Source: Lacticaseibacillus absianus
GTDB lineage: Bacteria; Bacillota; Bacilli; Lactobacillales; Lactobacillaceae
Length of the DNA: 64,000 bases
Direction of reading: 5' to 3'
NCBI RefSeq assembly: GCF_013407595.1
Contig: NZ_JABEKX010000001.1
Location: 824,522 to 888,521, forward strand
Position 1 is the first letter of the stretch. The number at the start of each line of letters is the position of its first letter. Made by a program: the position numbers and the translations under genes. Below are positions 15,997 through 23,843 of this stretch, in pieces. A model generated the notes under the pieces. It ran no database searches and was not told the origin of the DNA. It saw only the letters and a list, made by a program, of their open reading frames with translations.

Positions 15997-17409
15997 TCAT
16001 TGACCTGCTGGCTGACTCGGTGCCTGGATCCGCCATGCGAGGCCAAAGGCGAGTCCGGTCAGGGCCAGGGCGAACCAGAAGCCGAAGTGGATCCCGACGG
16101 TTTGCCCCAGCTGCCCCATGTGCTGGTGGGTGCCCAGCGCCAGTAGACTGGTCGCGATCGCCGTGGCGCAGGCGCCGACGATCTGCTGGGCCGTGTTGAG
16201 TACGGCGCTCCCGTCAGCGCTGAGTGGCCCGTCGAGTGCGTTGAGCGCATAGGTTTGGGCAGGCGACATGGCGAGCGGTGCGCCGATCATCAGGATGACA
16301 TGGCCGAGGATCACGACGGCCAGCGGGCTGGTCGCATCGGAATACAGGAGCACACCGAGCCCTAGGGCGGCGAGGGCGAAGCCGCCGCGCGTCAGCCAGT
16401 GGGCCCCGTAACGGTCAAAGAGGCGCCCGGCCAGTGCCGAGACGAGCGCGTTGACTAACCCGCCGGGTAGCATTGCCAGGCCGCACAGCGCAACGGGCAG
16501 GCCCATCGTAGTCTGAAGGTATGTCGGCAGCAGGTACATCGTGGCCAGGATCACGCCGAAGTCCAGCATCACCAGCAACATCCCGGTGGTGAAAGCAGGA
16601 CGCGTGAACACGCGCAGGTTCAGCATCGGCGGCGACTGCCTGAGCTGGCGGCGGCTGAAGGTGATCAGCGCGAGCCCCCCGATAATCAAGGCGCCAAGGA
16701 CTGGCCAGGATCGCCAGCCACGGTCGGCCGCCAGCGAGACGCCGACGACCAGTCCACCGAAGCCGAGCGTCGACAGGGTGACGCTCCACCAGTCGATCGG
16801 GGCGTCGGTGCGGGGGTAGACGTCATCCAGGGCGAGTAGCGTCAGCCCCAGGGCGAGCGCTAGCAGCGGGACGAAGACCCAGAAAACCGCGTGCCAGCTG
16901 GCGGTGGCGAGGAGCAGACCGGTCAGGGTCGGCCCGATCGCCGGCGCGAACATGATCACCAAGGCGGCAAGACCCATCACGGTGCCGAGCTTGTGCGGTG
17001 GGAAGATCTGCATTGCCACGGCGAACATCAGCGGCAGGACTAACCCGGTCCCAACGCCCTGGACCATGCGACCCGCCAGGACGAGTGGAAAAGTGGTCGC
17101 GGTGGCGTCGATTAGGGCGCCGACCATGAAGGCGCCAAGGGCGACGCTGACGATGCGCTTGGTCGCAAAGCGCCGCGCAAGCAGGCTCGACAGCGGCATG
17201 CAGATCCCGATCACCAGCATGTAGCCAGTGACGAGCCACTGCACGGTACCAGGCGTGACGTGCAACGTGGCCATTAGGCTCGGTAAGGCGATATTCAGGG
17301 CGGTCTCGGAGAACATCCCGACGAACGCGCCGATCATCAAGCCGAGCATTGCGAGGGCCGGATGTGCGAGGTGGACCCGCGCTTCCGGTTGTGATTGTGT
17401 CATTTCCAT
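15997..17409 (-). CDS. MFS drug efflux transporter, DHA2 (EmrB/QacA-like) family
   Basis: A 470-residue proton-driven exporter with about 14 membrane helices. DHA2 features include FSETALNIALPSLMATLHVTPGTVQWLVTGYMLVIGICMPLSSLLARRF (helices 1-2), GRMVQGVGTGLVLPLMFA (motif around helix 4) and GPTLTGLLLATASWHAVFWV (motif C, antiporter signature). The usual role is export of cationic drugs or antibiotics. Two in-frame ATGs lie at 17409 and 17403; the AAAGGAAGG ribosome binding site is unusually far (12 bases) from the first. Upstream are a hairpin with T-run and a 37-codon leader frame whose stop overlaps this ribosome binding site, so attenuation control is likely. Confidence 0.9.
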   Translation of the reverse strand: MEMTQSQPEARVHLAHPALAMLGLMIGAFVGMFSETALNIALPSLMATLHVTPGTVQWLVTGYMLVIGICMPLSSLLARRFATKRIVSVALGAFMVGALIDATATTFPLVLAGRMVQGVGTGLVLPLMFAVAMQIFPPHKLGTVMGLAALVIMFAPAIGPTLTGLLLATASWHAVFWVFVPLLALALGLTLLALDDVYPRTDAPIDWWSVTLSTLGFGGLVVGVSLAADRGWRSWPVLGALIIGGLALITFSRRQLRQSPPMLNLRVFTRPAFTTGMLLVMLDFGVILATMYLLPTYLQTTMGLPVALCGLAMLPGGLVNALVSALAGRLFDRYGAHWLTRGGFALAALGLGVLLYSDATSPLAVVILGHVILMIGAPLAMSPAQTYALNALDGPLSADGSAVLNTAQQIVGACATAIATSLLALGTHQHMGQLGQTVGIHFGFWFALALTGLAFGLAWRIQAPSQPAGQ

Positions 17410-17428
17410 TGTGTTTTTTTGCCTTCCT

Positions 17429-17542
17429 TTACTGTGGGGCGCGCCCGTCGACGACGCAAAAACACCCCACCGGATAGCCGGTGGGGTGGAGCGGCAGCGC
17501 GGGTTGGCGCCCGCGCTGTGCGATGTCTATGGGGTGCGTCAT
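17429..17542 (-). CDS. Candidate 37-codon leader peptide of the DHA2 pump
   Basis: Frame beginning MTHPIDIAQRGRQPALPLHP and ending in DGRAPQ, read on the minus strand from ATG 17542 to TAA 17429-17431. The stop codon forms the first bases of the TAAAGGAAGG ribosome binding site of the pump gene, so a terminating ribosome would sit next to the pump start. The predicted transcription start (about 17548) leaves only about six bases before this ATG, so translation would be leaderless. The frame spans a perfect terminator hairpin at 17463-17487. Codon-level evidence is weak; the layout is what suggests a role. Confidence 0.35.
   Translation of the reverse strand: MTHPIDIAQRGRQPALPLHPTGYPVGCFCVVDGRAPQ
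17456..17487 (-). promoter_or_regulatory. Attenuator hairpin in the leader of the DHA2 pump
   Basis: Minus strand: CCCCACCGG/CCGGTGGGG with four-base loop, followed by GTGTTTTT, all inside the 5' leader rather than after a gene. A second hairpin GCGCGGG/CCCGCGC (17517-17498) stands before it. GCACCCCA near 17537-17530 can pair with the 3' arm (TGGGGTGT), offering an antiterminator. Layout fits ribosome-mediated attenuation of an antibiotic pump. Confidence 0.5.
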
Positions 17543-17554
17543 GCAACGACGGTC

Positions 17555-17584
17555 AGTATAGCACGGATTTTTCAGCCAAAGCAA
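17555..17584 (-). promoter_or_regulatory. Promoter of the DHA2 pump leader
   Basis: Minus strand: TTGCTT (17584-17579), 18-base spacer, TATACT (17560-17555). It overlaps the start of the divergent MarR promoter. Confidence 0.65.
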
Positions 17585-17587
17585 GGC

Positions 17588-17615
17588 TTGTTTTGCCCGC
17601 GATAAGTGCTATGAT
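17588..17615 (+). promoter_or_regulatory. Promoter of the marR-DHA2 operon
   Basis: TTGTTT (17588-17593), 16-base spacer, TATGAT (17610-17615). The MarR palindrome begins three bases after the -10. Confidence 0.6.
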
Positions 17616-17617
17616 CG

Positions 17618-17639
17618 ATTCGTTAGTCAGCTAACGAAT
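17618..17639 (+). promoter_or_regulatory. MarR operator palindrome
   Basis: Perfect inverted repeat with arms ATTCGTTAG and CTAACGAAT separated by TCAG, at the expected transcription start of the marR-pump operon and ending at the ribosome binding site. Its place predicts autorepression by the MarR protein encoded right after it. Confidence 0.75.
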
Positions 17640-17652
17640 GGAGGGCGCGCTG

Positions 17653-18072
17653 ATGGTGAATTACGGACGGCTGGTCAAACAAGCGGCCAATCAGATGACC
17701 AAGGCGATGGACGCCTACGCGAAAGGACTCGGGGTGACGGGCACCCAATTGTCGCTGATCGATTACCTGCAAGCCGCACCCGCAGGTCGACTGCAGCGGG
17801 AGATCGAAGCGGAGTTTGGGATCCAGCGCTCCACGGCGACTGTCTTGCTGCAGCGGATGGCTGACCGCGGGCTGGTGGTGCGGACGGTCGCAGCGGATGA
17901 TGCCAGGCAAAAACTGGTGCGTCTGACGCCTAAGGCTGCGGACTTGGCGGCGCATGCCCGCGTGTATCTCCAAGCGGAAGAGCGGCGCTTGGCGGCGGCG
18001 TTCACCCCGGCTGACCGCGCGACGTTCGTGCGGGTGCTACAGTTCTGGCAAGGGGGGCGAGCGGATGACTGA
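17653..18072 (+). CDS. MarR-family repressor of the adjacent DHA2 pump
   Basis: A 139-residue winged-helix dimer. DNA-binding core: GRLQREIEAEFGIQRSTATVLLQRMADRGLVVRTVAADDARQKLVRLT (about residues 45-92), with helix-rich dimer ends. ATG 17653 follows GGAGGG by seven bases; an earlier ATG at 17638 would overlap that ribosome binding site and the operator. It overlaps the pump gene by 8 bp (ATGACTGA), so the two are translated together. It most likely represses both through the palindrome at 17618-17639 and is released by a pump substrate. Confidence 0.88.
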   Translation: MVNYGRLVKQAANQMTKAMDAYAKGLGVTGTQLSLIDYLQAAPAGRLQREIEAEFGIQRSTATVLLQRMADRGLVVRTVAADDARQKLVRLTPKAADLAAHARVYLQAEERRLAAAFTPADRATFVRVLQFWQGGRADD

Positions 18073-19438
18073 TGAACGTGTCCCGCGCCGGGTGATCGGT
18101 GCCGTAGTGGCGACTGGGTTACTGTCGTTTTGCGGCGTGATTATTGAGACCGCGATGAATATCACGTTTCCCACCTTGATGCGCCAGTTTGATGTGGGCA
18201 CGAGTACGGTGCAGTGGCTGACCACCCTGTACCTATTGGTGGTCGCGGCAATCGTGCCGTTATCCGCGACGCTCAAGCGTACGCTTCGCATGAAGACGCT
18301 ATTCTTGATCGCCAACGGCTTGTTTCTGCTTGGGGTGGCGCTAGATGGCCTGGCGCCGACATTTGCGATCCTGCTGCTCGGGCGCGGCGTGCAGGGGCTC
18401 GGGACGGGGATCGCCTTGCCGCTGATGTTCAACATCATTTTGGCGCAGGTCCCGCGGTCGAAGATCGGCCTGATGATGGGATTGGGCACCATGATCACCG
18501 GGGTCGCCCCGGCGATCGGACCGACGTTCGGTGGGGTGGTCGTCGCGACGTTGAGCTGGCGATACATTTTCTTGTTCCTTACGCCTGTCTTGCTGGGGTC
18601 ACTGGTGTTGGGAAGCCTGACGATCGTGCAAAGCGAACCACTGACCCGACCACGTGTTGATGGTCTGAGTGTTGTCACGATCATCCTTGCGTTCGTCGGG
18701 CTGGTGTACGCGGTGGCGAACGCGACCGGTGCGTGGCTGAGCTGGTCGGTTGCCGGTGCTGGGTCGTTCGGGGTGGTGTGCTTGGCGCTGTTCGTCTGGC
18801 GGTCAAGCCTGCTCGCGCACCCGGTGGTCGCCTTGACCAGCTTCCGGCAGCCGGCGTTTGCGGCACAAGTAGGCGCGTTCGTCGCCATCCAGATGCTTGC
18901 GCTGGCCCTATCGTTCATCCTGCCTAATTATGTGCAACTAGTCGATGGCGGGAGCGCGTTGGCGGCTGGGCTCACCGTACTTCCCGGTGCGGCCGTCGGT
19001 GCGATCCTCGCGCCACTGGCCGGGCGGGTGTATGACCGGCTGGGGCCGCGGTGGCCGATTCTCGGGGGCACCTGCATCATGCTGCTGGGCTTGGGGCAGT
19101 TTGCGTGGGTCGGCCGTGCGATGGGTCCTGCGACGATCATCGGGGTCTACCTCGTGTTCATGCTCGGGATCGGGTTAGCCTTTGGCAACATCATGACCAA
19201 CGCCCTTGCGGCGCTTCCCGAGGCGGCGCAGAGTGACGGTAATGCGATCATGACGACGCTTCAGCAGTTTGCGGCGGCCATGGGGACCAGCCTGGCCGCA
19301 ACGCTGGTCGCTGGTGGGCAGGCGACCAAGGGCCCGCTAGCGGTCGGGACAGCGCTGGGGGCGACCCATGCGTTCATCGTGCTGGTCGGCTTGTGCGGCG
19401 TCGCCTTCTTGTCGCTTGCCTGGGCCTTGCGGCGATAA
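18065..19438 (+). CDS. MFS drug efflux transporter, DHA2 family
   Basis: A 457-residue exporter with about 14 membrane segments: IIETAMNITFPTLMRQFDVGTSTVQWLTTLYLLVVAAIVPLSATLKR (helices 1-2), GRGVQGLGTGIALPLMFNIIL (helix 4) and GPTFGGVVVATLSWRYIFLF (motif C). It is a paralogue of the divergent pump at 15997-17409 and of 30192-31646. The start ATG 18065 lies inside the end of the marR gene, behind AGGGGGG. The terminator is at 19447. Likely substrates are toxic organic cations or antibiotics; specificity cannot be read. Confidence 0.9.
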   Translation: MTDERVPRRVIGAVVATGLLSFCGVIIETAMNITFPTLMRQFDVGTSTVQWLTTLYLLVVAAIVPLSATLKRTLRMKTLFLIANGLFLLGVALDGLAPTFAILLLGRGVQGLGTGIALPLMFNIILAQVPRSKIGLMMGLGTMITGVAPAIGPTFGGVVVATLSWRYIFLFLTPVLLGSLVLGSLTIVQSEPLTRPRVDGLSVVTIILAFVGLVYAVANATGAWLSWSVAGAGSFGVVCLALFVWRSSLLAHPVVALTSFRQPAFAAQVGAFVAIQMLALALSFILPNYVQLVDGGSALAAGLTVLPGAAVGAILAPLAGRVYDRLGPRWPILGGTCIMLLGLGQFAWVGRAMGPATIIGVYLVFMLGIGLAFGNIMTNALAALPEAAQSDGNAIMTTLQQFAAAMGTSLAATLVAGGQATKGPLAVGTALGATHAFIVLVGLCGVAFLSLAWALRR

Positions 19439-19446
19439 GTTGGCCA

Positions 19447-19473
19447 CCGGATCGACAACGATCCGGTTTTTTT
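19447..19473 (+). terminator. Terminator of the marR-DHA2 operon
   Basis: CCGGATCG/CGATCCGG, four-base loop, seven T. Confidence 0.92.
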
Positions 19474-19540
19474 GTGCAAAAATGAGAATTAGATAATAAA
19501 TAATGGTAAACTGATAACAAAATTTGGAGGGGGTGGGGAG

Positions 19541-20719
19541 ATGCGTTGGCATTACTACTTGGTGCAGTTGCGATTGCTCCTGCAGCGCAAGAAGAACCTG
19601 GCGGCGATCGGGCTCGCGTTGATCGCAGTGGCCGCCTATTGCTTCTACTACAATGAACGGACATTGCCACCGGAGCGGATCGATCTGACGACGTTGCGCA
19701 ATGAGACCAAGGACACGGCCGATTACCTCAAGGCTAATGGAGACGCGACCCTCTATCCTGCGACAGCCGGGCGCGCGCGAATCGATGCCCGCTTGCTTCA
19801 GGGGATCACACACCATGATCGTGAGGTGTTGCTCAACGGGTACACGGCGCGCCTCGCGAATTACCTGATGGGGAATTCGGAGAACTACCTGTTGCCACTC
19901 GAGTACTACCTGAACCCCAAGAAGTACGAGTACGTGGATAAGGACGGCCGCTATTACATCAACCAGACCCAAGCGCGGGTGACTTATTATAGTCAGCATG
20001 CGCGCGTGCCGGTCGATGTCGCGGTCTTGAACCAGCAGACGTTCCTGCAGACACTGGTCCGGCTGACCGCGGCGTGGCTGCCGCTGGGCGTGTTGATCCT
20101 CTGCCTCGCGCTGGGCAATGACATGGTCACGGATGACTGGCAACACCAGACGGTCAGCTGGGGTCAGCCGTTGCGCTGGCGCACGCGACTGCGGCTCAAA
20201 ACGCTGGCGGTTCTGACCGTGGTTGCGCTGATCGTGATCGTCGCGGTTGGTGCTGTGGCGGCGGTGACACTGCCGCGCTACGGCCTGGGCCGCGGCGCGA
20301 TGGTCGTCCAACACTATGGGCGGTTCATGTCGACGCGCTTGATCAGCCAAACCCAATACCTGGCCGAGTTCACCCTGCTGTTGCTGGTCGCGAGCTGGCT
20401 AATGACCCGGCTGACGCTGGCCATTCAGCTGCTACTGGGCAATGAGTACATCGCCTTGATCTTAGGCGGGGTGTTCCTGCTCCTGCCACAGGCCTACTAC
20501 ATGCGCGGGATCGGGTTCGTTAAGCCGTGGGTGACCTGGCTGATGCCGTCGTATACACAGTTGGGCAGTGTGGTCAGCGGCGAGATGAGTTATCGCTACG
20601 ATGCTCAGGTGATGACGACAAGCCACGCGTTATTGGTCATGGGCCTGTGGCTGATCGGGATCGAGCTGGTCGTCTCGGTGTGCATCGCGCGCCGGCGGCA
20701 ACGGGGGTGGTTAGCATGA
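19541..20719 (+). CDS. ABC transporter permease subunit (ABC-2 type), first of two
   Basis: A 392-residue membrane protein: one N-terminal helix (about 20-38), an external domain of about 130 residues, then five helices grouped in the C-terminal half, the usual ABC-2 exporter half-transporter design. GGAGGGGGTGGGG precedes ATG. The stop overlaps the start of the next permease gene (ATGA). With 20716-21831 and the ATPase at 21872-22747 it forms a three-gene exporter operon. Cargo is unknown; peptide or lipid antibiotic export or resistance is typical for such operons in lactobacilli. Confidence 0.78.
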   Translation: MRWHYYLVQLRLLLQRKKNLAAIGLALIAVAAYCFYYNERTLPPERIDLTTLRNETKDTADYLKANGDATLYPATAGRARIDARLLQGITHHDREVLLNGYTARLANYLMGNSENYLLPLEYYLNPKKYEYVDKDGRYYINQTQARVTYYSQHARVPVDVAVLNQQTFLQTLVRLTAAWLPLGVLILCLALGNDMVTDDWQHQTVSWGQPLRWRTRLRLKTLAVLTVVALIVIVAVGAVAAVTLPRYGLGRGAMVVQHYGRFMSTRLISQTQYLAEFTLLLLVASWLMTRLTLAIQLLLGNEYIALILGGVFLLLPQAYYMRGIGFVKPWVTWLMPSYTQLGSVVSGEMSYRYDAQVMTTSHALLVMGLWLIGIELVVSVCIARRRQRGWLA

Positions 20720-21831
20720 AGGCGATCTTACGACTCGATCACGGCGCGGTCTGGCGTAGCCGCAAGAATCGGTTTTTGCTTGTCCTGTGGACTGTGATCG
20801 GGATCGGCTTTGTCTTCGCGGCGCAGACGCTGCAACTGGGCGATCTCAAGGCCACCCTCTCGCGCAGTCATGCGTTGATCCAGATCAATGCGGGTCAGAT
20901 CGAGAGTATGGTGGTCCCGACCAAGGGCCCCAAGCGCGCGACTGCAATCGCGATCAACCGCCAGGCCGCATTGTTCGGCCAGACATACGCGCGCTTCATG
21001 TTCGACGATGAAGCAGGTACGCAAGACGGGTTGATCGCACTGGCGAAGGCGCAGGTCAAAGGGGCACAAGGCGGGTATCCTGGGCTGAAGGCATCGAGCC
21101 TCCCAAGCGAGGCCGCGGCGACGCGCACGCTGCTCGTGACGCAGTGGTTGCGGCAGCACGGTCAACCCCTGATTCGTCAGGTCAGTGATGCAGGGAGCAG
21201 TTTGACGCAGGCTTGGCCGCTGTGGCTCGCCTTACTCCCGATAATGGCCCTGGCGATCGCCTGCGACGGCTGGTTGATGATGAGTGAGCACCGCACGGTC
21301 ACGGCCACATTGCCAGTCGGACTAGGGGCCCAGGCGGTGTCCAAGGTGCTGACGCGGCTGGGCCTGACCTTATTAGCGATGGGGCTCAGCGGCGCGGCGA
21401 CGCTGATCGTTGGGGCGCTTTCCGGCGGGTGGGGGCACCTCAGTTACCCGACCGCTGTCGCACTGGGGGATCAGCTACAGATCCTGCCGCTGGGGGCCGT
21501 GCTCGGCCTGGGGTTGCTCGATGCAGTTTTAGTGACCCTATTCATCGCCAGTGCGATGCTCGTCGTCAACGTGCTGACGCGTAATGTCTACTTGAGCGCC
21601 ATGACCGGTGCCGCCGCTTTGGCGCTGCCATGGCTCACCCCGGGGCTCACGCGTGCGCTATGGTGGCTTCCCCTGGCTGGGTTGGCGCCAAGCCGCGTGT
21701 TCGACGGCACGCTGCAGGCCCAAGCCGGCAACTGGGCGCTTGGGATCGAGGGGAGTGCGCTGCTCTTGGTGCTGTGGACCTTGATCATGTTGGGGTGGTT
21801 CCGCTGGCTGGCAGCACGTCAAGTGGGGTAG
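20716..21831 (+). CDS. ABC transporter permease subunit (ABC-2 type), second of two
   Basis: A 371-residue membrane protein with the same layout as its upstream partner: helix at about 22-40, soluble domain to about residue 170, then six helices. Sequence similarity to the partner is slight, so they probably form a heterodimer. Starts inside the stop of the upstream gene (ATGA overlap) behind GGGGGTGG. The last helices end in WTLIMLGWFRWLAARQVG. The ATPase gene follows after 40 bp. Confidence 0.75.
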   Translation: MKAILRLDHGAVWRSRKNRFLLVLWTVIGIGFVFAAQTLQLGDLKATLSRSHALIQINAGQIESMVVPTKGPKRATAIAINRQAALFGQTYARFMFDDEAGTQDGLIALAKAQVKGAQGGYPGLKASSLPSEAAATRTLLVTQWLRQHGQPLIRQVSDAGSSLTQAWPLWLALLPIMALAIACDGWLMMSEHRTVTATLPVGLGAQAVSKVLTRLGLTLLAMGLSGAATLIVGALSGGWGHLSYPTAVALGDQLQILPLGAVLGLGLLDAVLVTLFIASAMLVVNVLTRNVYLSAMTGAAALALPWLTPGLTRALWWLPLAGLAPSRVFDGTLQAQAGNWALGIEGSALLLVLWTLIMLGWFRWLAARQVG

Positions 21832-21871
21832 TGGCTCATGTGATGCGCCGCCCAAAAAGGAGGAAATGAGT

Positions 21872-22747
21872 ATGCTAGAACTTGAACACATTCACCTAGA
21901 TTTTCCGGATAAGCCCAACGTTTTGGCTGACATCAACCTGCAGGCAGACGGCGGTGAGATCGTCGGGTTGGTCGCCCCGAACGGGATGGGCAAAACCACG
22001 CTGCTGAAGGTGATCCTGAACCGGCTCCACCCGTCAAACGGCGCGGTGCGGATCCAGGAGCAGGGCTACACCAGCCAGGCCCAGACGCGCAAGAACCATG
22101 CGTTGATCTGCGCATTTCCCGAGCAAAGCGACTTGTACGGTGACCTCAGCGGCCGGGCGCATATGCAGTTCTACGCGGATTGCTGGCAGAACAAGACCAA
22201 GTCGATCGCTGAGATCATCACCACGTTGAACATGGACAGTTATGTCGATCGACCGACGCGCACGTATTCGCTGGGGATGAAGCAACGCCTGTGCTTTGCG
22301 ATGGTGATGGCGGCCAACACCCCGGTGATGCTGCTCGATGAGGTGATGAATGGGCTGGACCCGCTCAACGTGGCGATGATCTCCGAGCAGCTCCGCCGGC
22401 TGCGCGCGGAGGGCAAACTGGTGCTGATCGTCTCGCACCTGCTGAACAACCTGCAGACGTATGTCGACCGGACGATCTTCCTCAAAGACGGGCACTTCGT
22501 CTTAGATATCGACGCGCACACCGTTCCGGCGCAATACTTGAAATTCAGCGGTGACCCTGCGCAGGTCTCAGGAGCCACTGCGTACACGGAGACGATGAAC
22601 ACACTGCCGTTGGCTGGGCTGGATGGTGCGCGGGTCGGAGCGTTGGCAAGTCAACTGTTCACTGCGGGCGTCGCGTTCACGGTCGGGCCGCTGACGCTTG
22701 AGGAACAGTTCAGTCATTTTTACGCCCAGGCGGACGAGCACGTCTGA
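21872..22747 (+). CDS. ABC transporter ATP-binding protein
   Basis: Energises the two permeases encoded upstream. Walker A APNGMGKTT (about residues 36-44), Q-loop region CAFPEQSDLYGDLSG, signature YSLGMKQR, Walker B VMLLDEVMNGLD and H-loop IVSHL are all present. The signature YSLGMKQR (instead of LSGGQ) is common in BcrA/NatA-type exporters for bacitracin-like or lantibiotic resistance. ATG 21872 is preferred over 21866 because AAGGAGG is eight bases from it. The 70-residue C-terminal extension is typical of the family. Terminator-like stem at 22761. Confidence 0.9.
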   Translation: MLELEHIHLDFPDKPNVLADINLQADGGEIVGLVAPNGMGKTTLLKVILNRLHPSNGAVRIQEQGYTSQAQTRKNHALICAFPEQSDLYGDLSGRAHMQFYADCWQNKTKSIAEIITTLNMDSYVDRPTRTYSLGMKQRLCFAMVMAANTPVMLLDEVMNGLDPLNVAMISEQLRRLRAEGKLVLIVSHLLNNLQTYVDRTIFLKDGHFVLDIDAHTVPAQYLKFSGDPAQVSGATAYTETMNTLPLAGLDGARVGALASQLFTAGVAFTVGPLTLEEQFSHFYAQADEHV

Positions 22748-22760
22748 GATAAGCAGACAA

Positions 22761-22791
22761 AACAGCGCACGCCCAGATGGCGTGCGCTGTT
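22761..22791. terminator. Perfect 13-bp hairpin after the ABC exporter operon
   Basis: Arms AACAGCGCACGCC and GGCGTGCGCTGTT, five-base loop, weak T-rich tail. It lies between convergent operons and may serve both. The remaining 22792-22985 shows no gene. Confidence 0.7.
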
Positions 22792-22985
22792 GGTTTGTCT
22801 GCGATCGATCGAGTAAAAACGGGTGACGGGGCGGGCTGATTCGCGTGCGAAGGCGGTGAAAAGCGCTGCGATGCCACGCGTGAGGGCGCTGATCATCGAC
22901 AGATCATGGTAGACCTCTTGCGTGCGGGGTGAGCCAAAACTGGGTCTGCGCATTTGCACATTGCCTTATCGGCGTGCACCTCAAG

Positions 22986-23843
22986 TCATGCGCCCTTGTG
23001 CATCATCCATAGTCGGTGAAGCGTCGGGATCATGAGGTGCCACAGCATAGCGACATATAGCAACCCCATCGGGATGATCATCGCCCAGGCGAGTCGGTCA
23101 TCGTGATCGAGCCAGCGGGCGATGACCGGGATCCGCTCGACGAGCCCCAGACAGCCATAGGTGAGGTAGAGCCCAAGGAAGATCTGCGCAAGCCCGCGAG
23201 GCATGTGAGCCTGCGCGTGACGGTAGACGGTGAGGCTACCTGCCATTAGGGCGAGGATCGCCGGTAGGCCAAGCCAACCGCCTGTTGAGACGCGCCAACC
23301 AGTCGCCAAGTACGGATAAAGCAAGGCCAGACCGCTGATACCCAGTCCGATCCCGGCACCGGTGAGAAGGCCGAGCCCGACCATCACCGGACGGTTGCCG
23401 GCAAATGCCAGGGTGCTGAGAAGCAGGCTGCAGACGATCGCGGTCACCGCAAAGGCAAGCCCCATCAACAGGAGTTGGCCGAGGTCGAGCTGTGCGTCGG
23501 GTTCGATCAGCAGGGGGAGGCCCATCGCCGTGAGGTAACCCAGTGAGGCGAGCCCGACTAGTCGACGGATCGTGTGTGGACTCGCTGGCATCGCCCGTAG
23601 CAGGTCGCGTGACGTGCGGGCGGGTTCGGAGCCGAAGTATGTCGCCGCGCTGATCCCATCCGCTTGGGCGTCGAGCATGTCCGCCTGGATCTCCAGTAGG
23701 CTGTGCTCGACTTCGCGGGGGTCCTTGAAGAAGGCCCGCATGCGGGTGTAGACGACGATGGCACCGAAGAAGCGCTGATTCTCGCGTATCAAGTGCTGAG
23801 TACGCGCGGTCAATTGCGCCTTGAGTAAGTCAATTTCTGTCAT
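22986..23843 (-). CDS. HAAS-like N-terminal domain plus membrane domain, paralogue 1
   Basis: A 285-residue protein. The first 100 residues are a helical cytosolic domain with YTRMRAFFKDPREVEHSLLEIQADMLDAQADGISAATYFG, shared almost word for word with the neighbour at 23840-24694 and in weaker form with 35383-36231. This looks like the HAAS/DUF1129-type helical sensor linked to PadR systems. About five to six membrane helices follow. ATG 23843 has AAGGAGG upstream and overlaps the stop of the upstream gene by ATGA. Last gene of the padR operon starting at 25031. Confidence 0.72.
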   Translation of the reverse strand: MTEIDLLKAQLTARTQHLIRENQRFFGAIVVYTRMRAFFKDPREVEHSLLEIQADMLDAQADGISAATYFGSEPARTSRDLLRAMPASPHTIRRLVGLASLGYLTAMGLPLLIEPDAQLDLGQLLLMGLAFAVTAIVCSLLLSTLAFAGNRPVMVGLGLLTGAGIGLGISGLALLYPYLATGWRVSTGGWLGLPAILALMAGSLTVYRHAQAHMPRGLAQIFLGLYLTYGCLGLVERIPVIARWLDHDDRLAWAMIIPMGLLYVAMLWHLMIPTLHRLWMMHKGA

